A stretch of DNA of 64,000 nucleotides. Source: Chrysaora quinquecirrha. Taxonomy: Eukaryota; Cnidaria; Scyphozoa; Semaeostomeae; Pelagiidae. A program made the position numbers and the translations under genes. The stretch spans positions 3,867,832 through 3,931,831 of the forward strand of contig JACTAT010000002.1 of the NCBI GenBank assembly GCA_014526335.1, in the 5' to 3' direction. The notes below the pieces were generated by a model. It saw only the letters and a list, made by a program, of their open reading frames with translations. It did no database searches and was not told where the DNA came from. Each line of letters starts with the position of its first letter. The first letter of the stretch is position 1. Shown here one piece after another: positions 53,242 to 64,000 of this stretch.

Positions 53242-55722
53242 CTAAAAAAGAAAATTTTAGAATTTAGATGCCAAAGTCTTTAAATTTAGTCAGTATAATA
53301 CGAAAAATATTGTCTACACCAGCTTCATAGGAAGCGGGGGGCTGGGGGCTTGAGCCCCCAATAATTCTGAAAACAATAGTACGAGGTAATAAAATCATGA
53401 CGTCATCAGATACTTTTCTGTTGTTCAGTCTCCATCCCTCCCCCACCCCAATCTGAGATTCCTTCCGACGGTCATGTACACTATGCAATCTTTCTGTGCA
53501 ACTTGTCGTGTTGCAAACAAGCGAAACGTGTTGCAGCAGCGTCGGATTGGCTGGCTTCTGCAGCTTGCCATCTCTCAGAAGTATAACACAAACCAATGTT
53601 TGCTCTCGCAATGATTGCTGCAGCGGTTGCAAGAACTTAATTTGCTTAATGAAGTATGGAAAGTAGTTTTGCTAGGTTGTATTGAGAATAACAGACCAAG
53701 AACTTTCCATCAGAGCAAAAGATCCTGATAAAAGGTATGGTCTGCAAAAGTGCCCTGTAACTATAAATGCCTTGGATAGGAAACGTCTCATTGCGATTCG
53801 AAAGTCAAATTAAAAAGGCCATTGGTCTGTTAGTTCATTGTTTCGGTCTGTTTCTGACGTTCATACTCTGAGGAGTGTCAGACGAAAAAAGCTTTTAAAG
53901 TATACCCGAAAATGTTTCCACTGTTTATTGCAATTTTAGGTACCTTTCTTTCGGCACGATTTCATTCCGTGGATCACAATCCCAATCCGTTCCGTTCAAT
54001 TTCATTCCGTGGATCACAGTGGGTCCGCATTTCTAGCGTATGATTAAATGGGACCTGCTGTCGAATCTTTCATTAATTTTTTGTAGAACTTGTTGCATTA
54101 TTGTTTCCAAATAACAAAAATGTCAAAATGTCGTATCTGAAAAGGTTCTAAGGAAAACTCATGAATTTTTTATTTTCATGGAATTGAAAGATTGAAACTA
54201 CCGTATACTGAGCTTATTGCAGGTAAATCGACAGGAAATTTTCAAAGCGAAAATTTTTATTTTTCCATGTTGATGACGTAAGCAAAAAAATAAACTTTCC
54301 CTCTCGCTTCCGGTAAAATAAATGTTTGTTCAAGAATTGGTCAGAATGAGAGGAGGACGTTTGAGGAAGCCATCCAAGCACAACGAATCCATTACACTGT
54401 AAAGTACTGTACAGGTTTCACTACAGATTTAAGGAAGGCTCCAATTAAGACACGAATTAGAGCAAGCCTTTTGAGCAAAAGCAAAAGCTATACATATGTA
54501 TCACTTCGCTTCACTTCACTTACCAGGCAGCCAAAATACGACAATAACCAATGAGATAACAATGAAGAATATTACTAATTTTGATCGATTGCTGAGACAC
54601 ACATTGTTGAGTTCCATCTTTCGATGTAAAAGATGTTTGAAAAGGCAAATGCTGCTTATCGTTTTATTTGACCGCTGTTTACGATTTTCCCTTCATTGTT
54701 TGAGAGATGAGAGCTGACTTGTATTCATGCAGTGTTTTCAAACAATAAAATCTTGACGTGTCAGGCGTGCCACTTGAGAGCGGGATCTTCTTTTCAATTT
54801 CGATTTCCTTCCCATTCTCAAGGTAGATTTTGTTGATGTTTGGCCATTTTGGGCGATTTTGGGTCGTAACTCTTGTGGGGCTGTTTTTTGCTGCGGTCTG
54901 ATATTGGTTATTGGTCAATTAATGATTAATTAATAACAATTTTATCGATCAATGCGATAAAATTGAAAAGAATACCTTATTGATTGATTTCAGGTTTCCA
55001 GATGCATAGCATCTGTAAAAAGCCAAACGATGAATTAAGGAATCAAGGAATCAGGAAAGAAGAATCAGGGAACATGGTTATTTAAAGTCAGCGAGATCAT
55101 CCAAAGGGCTATGCTAGGGATCAAGTGCTAAACTAAGCAAATTAAATCAAAATCCCGGGGGGGTACTTCAATATGTAGACATACTAGACGTGCCGCTCAT
55201 ATGGATGGGTTTTTTCGACTGAAATTCCCTACACGTGGGTCTGATATTCTGCTAGATTCTGGTTGATGGGTTGGTATTTCAGGATTCTGAAACGATGAAT
55301 TAACAGCAACAACAGAGCTCGGTCACATTGATTGCAAAAATCGCCGTCAGATTCGATTTTGCGAGACTTTTCGTGAATTCTAGCACTGTAAAAGGGTTTT
55401 AAAATCAACCAAATTCATACACAAGGGCTTGAAATTTCCCGATTTTCATGCAAATGGGTCAGAAATCCTTGAAAATCCTATCATACAAATGGGTCCTTTT
55501 GTCAAAGTCCAGATTCACGTCCAATCATGGACACATTGAAGTACCCACCCCGGGATCAAAATCTTCTAAATTTTTCACATTCTATCACTGATGCTTATTT
55601 AACCTAACCATGACAGATTTTTTAATGTTGTTTCACTAAAAAAATGCATCTTATCTAAAACTAGGTGCTCTAAAATGGTCCATAGTGCCACTGTGTGAAT
55701 AAAGTATTACAGCTTGCAGTTT
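53242..55722. other. Intergenic DNA with one short element
   Basis: No exon recognised. 55155-55560 is a family VIII-type element (left GGGGGGGTACTTCAA, right TTGAAGTACCCACCCCGGG). 53930-54010 has CATTCCGTGGATCACA twice. The glycosyltransferase 5' exon(s) may lie here but cannot be chosen. Confidence 0.5.
55155..55562. repeat. Short inverted-repeat element, GGGGGTACTTCAA ends (family VIII)
   Basis: About 405 bp with about 17-bp inverted ends (CCCGGGGGGGTACTTCAA / TTGAAGTACCCACCCCGGG). GACGTGCCGC near the left end is shared with 46835-47230. Confidence 0.75.
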
Positions 55723-57199
55723 TCACTGGGACTTTAAGAGCACACCATGAGAGCAATCATTGATCTGTTCATCTTGATCATGGATATCTGTTATTTCCTC
55801 GATTGAATTTTCCATGCTGCTAGGATCTTCGCCAGCAGACTGCTGATGGCAATGGCATGCAAATACTATTTTCAGCTGTAAAAACAACACTGGTACAGCA
55901 ACCAGAGAGACATGATACACAACATAAGTGGCACGGTCTGTTGATAGACTGGTACAAAAAGTTACAAATGTTACAATGGGAACAACAAGTGTTTTGAGCA
56001 GCGTATACAGATGAGTACGATTTCCTCTTGTGCCACCAGGTATTGCCCATGGATACATCAATCTTTCCCTTTGCAAAAAGGCCAGAACAAACAGTGCCAC
56101 CTGCATGAATCCAGCACCAAACACGATCACACAGCTTACTCTAACGGCAATTTTTTCATTGTGGCTGGCATGGCCAGTGTATTTGTTAACAAGCGTTGAA
56201 ACAAACGGAGTACCAGCCAAACATGCAAGGAATAGATTATTGCATAGATTCATTGCAGGGGTCAGAAGCTTGATTTGATGAAGTACAGAGTGATGCACAA
56301 ACCAAAGTATTGCAACTGTTATGAAGCTTCCCATATATGCAACAAACATTTGCCACATATCCAGGAGTGTTTTTCCAAGTCCTTTTTCAATCACTGTTGC
56401 TTTTTTGGGGAAATCCTCTGTTGTTATATCAAGAACAAGCAATGTTGCAACAATAGCTATTGCTGCATCAGAAAAATACTCAATCCTCTCTTTCTCGATG
56501 CGGCCTGTGAGAACTTGGAATCTTGGCATCTCTTCACTTCGGGACAGCAAAACGCTTATTGCAATAGGCAAGCAATCGTCGTATTAATGGTGTGAAGATC
56601 ACAACAATGATTAGAACCCATGACACTATAACATTTAAAGTGCTAAATGAAGCTGCCAAAATAAACAGCAAACAATTCAATGCCATCTTTCCAAATATTT
56701 GAGCTTTCCTTATTTTTTGTCCAGAGGCACTCAGGTTTTTCAAAGCTGAAGACAGGAGCCTTGGGGTGTGAAATGCATAGATAAACATTATGCATTCCGC
56801 AATTTCTAAAATTAATAAAATGACACATGGGAGAATAATTGCAACAGATTCTCTGCCATATTTCCCTTCAAGAGCTACAGTAAAGGGAAGAAATGTTGTG
56901 AACATTAACGAAAGTAGAGTTAAAACGACTATAAAGTCATCGATTTTGGAAATAACTTTGAATCGAAGAATATGTGATTCCCATATTGTGCAAATAACCA
57001 TAAACCCAACAAGGAAAACAGCAAGCTCTGGAAAACGACGAATTAGGCCCTCTTTTAAAGTTTCATGTTTTTCAAGTTCCAGCTTTCTGATTGGGATGAC
57101 AAGCAAGGTGGCTGCTGTGGCAAATACTGCATCACTGAAACCTTGAAGTCTTGCAGGAGAAACGATATCGGCTCTTTCGTATGCGTTACATGGCTCCAT
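55723..57199 (-). pseudogene. TMEM175-like: TMEM175-like endolysosomal potassium channel, intronless, one frameshift
   Basis: Two minus-strand frames overlap: 57199-56534 (221 aa) and 56571-55723. The first has RLQGFSDAVFA and about six membrane spans with TFLPF; the second has RIEYFSDAAIAIVATLLVLD and again about six spans. RxxxFSDA at the start of each six-helix repeat is the TMEM175 signature. Vertebrate TMEM175 carries both repeats in one chain of about 504 residues. Here a stop (AAG TGA, about 56534) ends repeat 1 and repeat 2 continues in another frame a few bases on, within the linker. A single-base indel would explain it. There are no introns while neighbouring genes have many, so it may be a retrocopy, or a real intronless gene with a sequencing error. 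Two separate half-size channels would also be conceivable. Confidence 0.85.
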
Positions 57200-57780
57200 G
57201 ATATTCGGATCGCTCTTTCGACGTCAACTGCAGTTCAACTCTTCTGGTGCTCGCTTTTGCTAGGCCCATCTGATTTCCCCTTTCAGTTTCAAACAAATGA
57301 CATCATTAATCACGTGCACGGCTATCTCTTTCGCTTTCCATTTCTTTCACGAAGGCGCAAAAACCTTGGGAATGGAACATTGAGAATTTCAAAGCATTTA
57401 ATAGAAGCTCAGTTACCCTACTTTCCCCATCCCCGTGAAAAACGTAGCTTTTATCTGCGAAAGCAGAAACAATCGATTGCAGTATAAAAGATCGCTGCAC
57501 CTTAGCAGCATGATGTTATATATTTATTTGTTAGGTGATGCTCCTAAGAAAGTGAAAGTTGAAGTATCTGAAACATTGGAGGCCATTCACGATTGAAAAA
57601 GAGGAGGTGGGGCAACATAAGTTACGATTTGCGAAGTGAAATCGATCATACCATGAAAATGAAAGCTATGATTACACTATTTATATATAGTTCAGCGCTT
57701 GGAACTGAAAGAAATTCCACATTTTCGCTCCTAATTTTGGTTCTCGGAAGGCTATAAGAAATCAAAACACGAGTAATAAC
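57200..57780. other. Region between the TMEM175-like start and the integrin 3' end
   Basis: Should hold the TMEM175-like promoter. A plus-strand segment 57534-57596, after a TTTGTTAG acceptor, could encode GDAPKKVKVEVSETLEAIHD and a stop, but no partner exons are seen. Confidence 0.4.
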
Positions 57781-57788
57781 AGGAGATC

Positions 57789-57794
57789 TTTATT
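57789..57794 (-). terminator. Candidate poly(A) signal for integrin beta
   Basis: AATAAA on the minus strand, about 650 nt past the integrin stop, in a very AT-rich 3' region with no other coding signal. Confidence 0.35.
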
Positions 57795-58445
57795 AAATAA
57801 TCGATCTTTATACAAAATAATGCATATCAAAGCAAACATATAAAATAACTAGTTGTACATTACAAAATTATCAAACATATTATATAAGAAAATAAGATAT
57901 AAAATATAGTTTACACATTTATGTGAAATGCAAAGCAATATTGCTCTTGTTAACTTCTCTTTCATCAAATTTCTCAAAATGGTTGCTATACGTTGTATAA
58001 TTATAAAAATCTGACCTTCCAAAAGTTGCTAATTGCATTTTATCTTGCCTTATGAAAAATTATTATACCAGGGTCGAATATGGACAGCGGAGTTTCACGT
58101 AGAGGCCTATTCACCCTGGGGACGAGGTAGATAAGTTTCCTAAAAATGTTTCTTAGTTTCTTAAAAAAAGTTGTTTAAAAATGACAGCCAAACAGCTTCA
58201 ATCTTCAACCAAAAATTATCTAAATTTTAAGACCAATGTTTCTAACTTCTTTGAGTTTGTTAAACAACAATGATCAAGCTGATTAACAATGGAGATTCCA
58301 TTATGTCAAATGAAAAGTGTTCATGATTATGATTATGAAAGGTTATGCGAATATTTCTTGCAAATTACGAGTTTCTATATTTGTAAAAATTTCTTCCCCA
58401 TTTGAGCAAGCTACCTTCAATTGTTTTTGTTTGTTTTTTGTTTGT

Positions 58446-61400
58446 TTATCGTTGACCAGCATAGACTGGGTTGTCGTACTTCTGTTTCGCCTGTTTATAG
58501 ATGGGATTCTCAGCCTGAAATTGACAGAAATACAAATTAAGTTATTTTGATACAAAACCGTTTCCTTTGCGATGTTTTCCAGTGATAAAGAATCATGATT
58601 AGTATTAAAGAATATCTATTTTGGGAAAAGGAATCCAGTACAAAATACTGTTATAAATGAGGGCTATTTCACTCTTTAACGTGTATGTATAAGATTCTCA
58701 AAAAGCAAAAGGATTTCCAAGGGATTTCCATTAAAATAAGAGGCTTTCTAGCAAGGGATTTCCAATAAGTGAATTGGCCCTCTGTTATAAATAGGCGTCC
58801 CTCCCAAGGTGCACAGTAGTTCAATCAATCACTGAAGACATTAGAATTGCAAGGGTGTATACGAGATCTCCAAGAAGTGAATTGACCCTCAGATAAATGT
58901 AAATCCTCTTTATGGTGTACAGTAGTTGAATCACTGAAGACTTTAGAATTCGACAGCTTCGTTCGGCTTTGCATTAGGGAGCTATTGCCATCAACTACCA
59001 AACCTAAGGAAACATTTCATGAAAATTTTTTGGAAATATGATCGAACTTTCACTAAAGACAGGAAAATCTGCAAACCCTTAGCATACCTTATTCCAGTCG
59101 GATTTGCCTCTGTCTTTCTCGAACTTTGAATATTCGTATCTATCCTGTAAAGTCAAAAAGTTACATCTTACAATGATGGTTATGAAATACTTTCTACTTT
59201 CTACTTTATGGCCTTGCGCAATTGTGCACCTCAAGAATGAACATGCCAACAAAACAATTTATCAATCAATCAATCAATCAGTCAATCAATCAATCAATCA
59301 GTCAATCAATTAATCAATCACAAAAGTATACAAAGATTGACTTACATATGCAGAAACCAGGAACTTCCAAACCAGTAGTGAGACAATCGCTGCCAAGAGC
59401 AAACCTCCTATGATTCCAAGAACGATTGCAAGTATGTTTGGCTTCGTAGTAATCTCTTGCGGGCAAGCTAGAAAAGACATATCTTTAAAAAGCTCTCGTA
59501 TTTTGGTAGCATGTCAAGCATATTTTGAGGCGTTCGAAAGGACGGTTTAAGTAAGCGAGTAGGTCTATGCAAGTAAGAGCGTTGATCACCAAACATTATA
59601 TCAACGGACTAAATCCTACAAAATTCTGTTCGAATCCTGTTGGTCACTTTGCATTGCTACGAAACACTTTTAGCGGTGGCAGACTGCTTGGGCGACTTTG
59701 CGCTTTACAGCCAAGGGCCAACCTGGTATTCTGATTCGTACAGAAATATCTAGGATCAACCATTAAGGTGGATAGGTCCATGGAGACGGGGTACGCGAAA
59801 TATTATACGAAAAGGCAGACAAGTATAAGGAATAAAAATAATCTTACTTTTTTTAGGGTTGACCCAAAATGTGAAATTTCCTGATGCGTCTGTTCCATAG
59901 GTGAAGACGATATAACAGCCATCTGAGTCAGGGGCCTGGCAAGTCCTATCTTTTGCTTGTGGCACTAAAATCAAAGACATCAAGGTAAGTGAACTAATCA
60001 TTTTACACCTTAGCTTCGTAAAACAGTTCAGAAGGAGTATATTGTGGAGCAGGAATTGCTTATAGAGAAAACACATCATCAGTTTGACTTACGTGTTCCA
60101 TTAGTTTTCACAATATTCAAAGAACAGTTCTTGCAGACATTTGGATCACCTTTGTTGAATACTTGACACAAAACGCAATCACTGTTCACAGAACACTGTC
60201 CTGGACAAGTCTGAGGAATAGAATATTAATATTTCGTTAAAAGGGGAAATAGTTCTTGACATAGTTAAAAACTATTTGCATGACACTCGGAGCATTTTTT
60301 AAGGGGTTTTTCGAGGCAATTACCCCAGTAGGCCCCTCTTCGTGCAATAGTTTTCTGAAGAGAAAAAGCCTATTTGCCTTAAAAAATTGACAATAGCATA
60401 GATGCAGCAAAACTGTTCAATGTAAACTGGATGCATGTAATAGCGAAAATTCATTCATCATGCTTATACCAGAATTTTTGGGCCCCATTTGCCAAGTTTC
60501 CCCACTAGTTACCAATCCTTAAAAATCCCTTGATGACACTCCTTAGAGTATGAAAGCGACAACAAATAGACCGAAATAACTGACTATGAAGAAGTTTATA
60601 GCCTGAAATTGAAACATGGATCGATATTTTTGGCTTTGCTTTTAGTATCACAGAGAGCTGGCGACTCTCCCCACTCTTCATGGCTCTGACTAACTTTGGT
60701 TGGACAGAACCCTAAATCGTAGATTCCAAGTTGCCAATCTCACCTAACAGTATAAAGTCGGGCACAAACAGTGCCAACATGTTGGCCAATATCGTCGCCA
60801 ACGATTGTTGGCCAACAAGTTTGCACGGTTTGCTACAGATGTCATATCCAAACAAACAACATGTTGTTAACGATTAAAAGATCATTTGTAGATGAAGTCA
60901 GCAAACCAAAACATCTCAGATGCTGTGATGGTATGGCAAACCGTACCAACATGTTGGCCTATTTCAGCCAGCATGTTGGCAAACAATTTTGGCAGGCCTT
61001 ATCAGTAAACTTCTTACCGGACATGTCTCACAATGTGTTCCCTGGTACCCTGTATCACAAACACATTTGTCGCAATCACATGTACCACGTTCGCTGCAAA
61101 CGACCTAAAAATTAAAAGAAATAAAAAGCTCAAATATTTCCACTGCTACCACGGAGCAGCAAACCCTTAACTGCATTACCAGCTAGATTAGGTAATAATA
61201 AAACAGTTGACTAGTCGAATCTATTTAGCTGACTGAAACGACTATAGGAAGAGCGAATTAGAAAATGCAGCCTACCCCATCTTTGACGCATTTGTGCTTA
61301 ACGAGTGTGCAGTTCTGAGTTCCACAGTTACTGCCAGTCCAGACGCCTCTGCAGTTGCATTTATTGCACTCACAGATGCCATGATCAGGGCCTACAAGTG

Positions 61401-63613
61401 AATACCAAATAGCATCAATCTGCAGTTAATACCTCGTCCACATAAAAAACGGCAACTTTACTTTACTTTACTTTAAAGCAGATAGTATGGCGCCAGGAGG
61501 CTTTTAAACGTGATGTAATGGGCTTATATCCAGGCAGCTTGCACTGGCAGCACACATAACTGAATGGAATATCATTGCTTTGGAAATCAAGAAGGGTTAC
61601 TTTCGAATTGGGCGTGGTGGGCAATCATTACTGTGGTGGTAATTTTGCGCTACTGTGGTGGATAATCTACACTGTGGTGGGTTACTATGCTTGTTGCGGT
61701 GATAGTTCTTTGCAAAACTACCACCATAACAAGCATAGTAACCCACCACAATAGTGCAAAATTACCACCAAAAATAGCGATTACCCACCACAGTAATGAT
61801 TTTTGGTTCGCCAGCGTGTGCCTCCATCCGGGGGCTATTCGAATTCGGAAATTCTAGATATTCTGAATTTTATAACGTCCTCAAGTTTAATAACACGACT
61901 CTCAAAATATCGTCTTAAATCGTGAAAATCAGTGATTAAGGTACTGGATCACTCCAGTACCCAAATTGAATAGTAAGTCCCTGAGTAATACAAGCACGTA
62001 TTGAGCAAGGTGGCATTCCACCATGCAGCTGTCAAAGATCAAAGTCAAATTGTTATACAGACATGATTGACGATTTACCCCATTCCGTGCACGTGAAAGC
62101 TAGTGATCTAAGTTAAATGTATGCTTTCAGTGTCATCATGTAATTCTGATTATGTAGTTATGTGTTGGTAGTGATGTTGTGTCTCTGTGGAGATGCTTGG
62201 ATTCTTTACGTGTGATGGTTATATTTACGCTTAGTATTGACGGCATTAGATTAGCTATTCATGTGCTCTAATTGGTTGTGCTTATCTGAGTGGTTTGACT
62301 TCATTAAGAATTTTAATGATTATGATGAAATTGGTTATGTCTGAAAAATTTACTGAAATTTTACGAATGATTTGTGTACTATGAAGACATTGCAATGTTG
62401 GTTGAGTAATGTAAAGCATTTTCTAGCAAGTAATATCTTAATTTCATAATGTTATTTTTAGTTAATGACATTTCTGAGCTTTTCTGAAGTTAATTTTACA
62501 TTTTTCATAAATGTGATATGTTCATCTTCGGCTATGTCATCTTTGAGTTTATGACATATATTGTTACTATGCAAATGCTTTAGATATACTGTAAACTTCA
62601 CTATGATCATTTATTTGCAGTATTGAATTTAATATGTTAGTATTTCGTCAGTTCACTAAAGCTTCATCACCAGTACCTTGCAGGAAATCTTCGTTGGCTT
62701 TTGATTACGATTTTTGCATAGTTGCTTACAGGCATATTCTCTTCCATATGATTTGTGCCAGTCTTCATGATTGCGATGGACATATAGTGCAGTCATTGCA
62801 TTCAAGCGAGTAGCTGTTGATTGCATGATTCGGGCCGTCATTGATTTTGAGCTATGCAACGCAGATCAATCGCTCAGCTTCAGACATTTGCATAAATGAT
62901 AAGTTGTTTGCTGAATTTGAAAGAATCAAGAAAGAGGGTCAGATAGCACCAGATATGCTGGAAAGCTTTGGAGGCTCCGGACGTATTGTCGGCATTGCGC
63001 TCAGTCAGAATCAGGACTAGTTGCCGACTACTAATCTGCGATTTTTTTGAAACTAATTTATCGCAAATGACCTTTCGACAAGCTCTCTGGCAACTAGTTC
63101 CTTCCTGACTGCAACTAGTCGGCGCACAGTTCCAAAAACATGGGCATGCTCTACTGCTATGATTACATAACAACTCAGTGGCGGAAATTCAAAATTCTGA
63201 TTGGTGGGGCCAAGAGGCTTAAATTCCAAACAGTCACTGTTCTCTTTTGTGCCATTTTCAAAAGAAATCGCAAAATTTCCGACAAAATTGGAAGAGGCAG
63301 AGAGAATGGAGCCCCCCTAACCCCCTATAATATCTGCCTCTGTGACAACTTATTCCCATCAGTCGCAGTCGACCTGTGCGCTCTTGCGACCGTGATCAAC
63401 TGTATCCCTTCACCCTATTCAGTACGGGGTCCGAACAGGTGCAGATTGGTACGGGGCGGGGCTTTTTGAGCCCCCTTGCTTACTCCAAAATGTTAAATGA
63501 TACAGATAAATGCCTAAAAAGATAAAGAGAAGTAAAGGACAACAACTTACGCAATTCTGCATTGTGAGTCATCGGCAGAAGCAGCATTATCACAGTTGCA
63601 TTTATCCCCATAC
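58446..63613 (-). CDS. ITGB-like: Integrin beta subunit, C-terminal half (5' end beyond window)
   Basis: Cell-surface adhesion receptor subunit. Exons, in order: 63613-63551, [missing], 61391-61276, 61104-61018, 60210-60093, 59964-59848, 59467-59346, 59144-59088, 58514-58446 (stop). Phases agree from 61391 onward. The first gives YGDKCNCDNAASADDSQC (EGF stalk). The next two are cysteine-rich integrin EGF modules (ICECNKCNC; GTCDCDKCVCDTGYQGTHCETC). Two exons form the beta-tail domain (CVLCQVFNKGDPNVCKNC; GCYIVFTYG). One gives the membrane span (ILAIVLGIIGGLLLAAIVSL) and WKFL. The tail has DRYEYSKFEKD, tryptophan, then NPIY and NPVY. These match the talin and kindlin NPxY sites and the membrane-proximal KFEK motif of animal beta integrins. 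Exon 63551 ends in phase 2 and 61391 needs phase 1, so at least one EGF exon is missing. Confidence 0.93.
58675..58960. repeat. Two-copy tandem repeat in the last integrin intron
   Basis: 58754-58850 and 58864-58958 share CCAATAAGTGAATTGNCCCTC, TGNACAGTAGTT and CACTGAAGACNTTAGAATT. Unit about 105 bp. Confidence 0.7.
59258..59325. repeat. (AATC)n microsatellite
   Basis: About 60 bp of AATC with GTC interruptions, in integrin intron 59145-59345. Confidence 0.9.
60762..60995. repeat. Palindromic element, CAACATGTTGGC
   Basis: GCCAACATGTTGGCCAATAT at the left, CCAACATGTTGGCC and CAGCATGTTGGCAAAC at the right, with GCACGGTTTGCTACAGATG complementary to ...GGTATGGCAAACCGTAC. About 230 bp; integrin intron. 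Confidence 0.7.
61440..61490. repeat. (CTTTA)n microsatellite
   Basis: ACTTTACTTTACTTTACTTTA, a 5-bp tandem of four to five units. Confidence 0.85.
61597..61805. repeat. Long hairpin, ACCCACCACAGT arms
   Basis: About 95-bp arms: GGTGGGCAATCATTACTGTGG, GTGGTGGGTTACTATGCTTGTT on one side and their complements AACAAGCATAGTAACCCACCAC, CACCACAGTAATGATT on the other, round a short loop near 61705. Confidence 0.8.
61860..62880. other. Indel-rich degraded stretch in the integrin intron
   Basis: 61900-62230 matches 47100-47450 in word order (CCAGTACCCAAATT, GTCCCTGAGTAATACAA, TTTACCCCATTC, CTGTGGAGATNNTTGGATT) but with frequent small indels. 62240-62640 is featureless AT-rich DNA. 62660-62860 on the minus strand holds cysteine-containing fragments in different frames (CNDCTIC, YGREYACKQLCKNRN) that could be a damaged EGF exon. 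Confidence 0.45.
62980..63425. repeat. AACTAGTTG-family element, copy 2, with an insertion
   Basis: Left part (GGCATTGCGCTCAGTCAGAA, GCAACTAGTCGGCGCACAGTTCC) matches 3470-3610. Right part (CTGTGCGCTCTTGCGACC) matches near 3680. About 170 bp of unrelated DNA (about 63176-63350) is inserted between. Confidence 0.5.
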
Positions 63614-63699
63614 CTACAAATCAGAAATAGTAATAGTAATAATTAATGTCAAAAGAAAACGTAAACAAAAATACCTCAATAATTAGATTAAAAGCCCTA

Positions 63700-63980
63700 T
63701 TCTATTGAGCAAGCCCAAATCGAGATATTTGAACTTTGAATAAGCACTTATTTCTTCCCGAATAAGCACTCCTCTCAAATCAGCGCCTGCTGTTGAATGT
63801 CACGTTTAAAATAAGCCCCATTCTTGGGCTTAATCAAATCATTACAGTTACACGATAGCAGAAATTTGCCGTGATTCTTGTAGATTAAATTAGGACTTAG
63901 TTCATTACATTGACTTGTGACAAGTCCCTCTGGAGGACTTGTAGCCATCTTGCAGCAGCCACGCATTACGACACTCCAGA
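63700..63980. repeat. AATAAGCACT / CTTATTCGAG-type repeat fragment
   Basis: GAATAAGCACTTATTTCTTCCCGAATAAGCACTCC and AATAAGCCCC words, related to 9240-9572; continues towards the window end. Confidence 0.4.
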
Positions 63981-64000
63981 AGAAATTTATAAGAAACTTT

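Noticed and set aside
53264..53632. Upstream exon of the glycosyltransferase-like gene
   Set aside because: The minus-strand frame shows no matching domain, no supported donor before 53242, and low-complexity Pro/Ser text.

Overview
The window reads as nuclear DNA of an early-branching animal. The genes have many short exons with GT/AG introns, they encode metazoan families (integrin beta, BAZ2, filamin-type repeat, TMEM175, class A GPCR), and the AT-rich non-coding DNA is full of short inverted-repeat elements. A cnidarian, probably an anthozoan, fits best; this is inference from gene content and texture, and no species marker was seen.

Layout. 1-24.2 kb (+): a BAZ2A/BAZ2B (toutatis-like) chromatin-remodelling subunit, open at its 5' end. 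It has a His/Ser-rich N-terminus, acidic stretch, TAM/MBD, charged coiled coil, DDT, WHIM, two PHD-type fingers and the last piece of a bromodomain. 23.3-36.3 kb: two near-identical ~6 kb segments, A (23300-29278) and B (30279-36312), separated by exactly 1000 nt. Each contains the last BAZ2 exon, a tRNA-derived SINE, and a ~3.2 kb foldback-like element. This looks more like an assembly or haplotype duplication than a biological tandem. 37.5-39.2 kb (-): a two-exon class A GPCR. 40.1-46.7 kb (+): mitochondrial beta-ketoacyl-ACP synthase (OXSM) without its last ~70 residues. 49.6-51.0 kb (+): an intronless protein with a single filamin repeat. 52.3-53.2 kb (-): 3' exon of a STELLO/DUF288-like putative glycosyltransferase. 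55.7-57.2 kb (-): an intronless TMEM175-like lysosomal K+ channel with a frameshift between its two repeats. 57.8-63.6 kb (-): 3' half of an integrin beta gene, from the EGF stalk to the cytoplasmic NPxY tail.

The genes do not form a pathway; this is an ordinary mixed neighbourhood. The rest is dominated by about a dozen families of short palindromic elements, many in BAZ2 introns, plus micro- and minisatellites. In four places an exon demanded by the protein family and by splice phase cannot be found (BAZ2 before DDT, BAZ2 bromodomain N-half, OXSM C-terminus, integrin EGF stalk). With the A/B duplication and two indel-rich or smooth-textured stretches (29279-30278, about 61860-62880), this points to assembly or gap-filling problems. 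No convincing new molecular system was found. The most unusual real structures are the foldback element with a hexanucleotide core, the nested short-element landscape, and the frameshifted intronless TMEM175.
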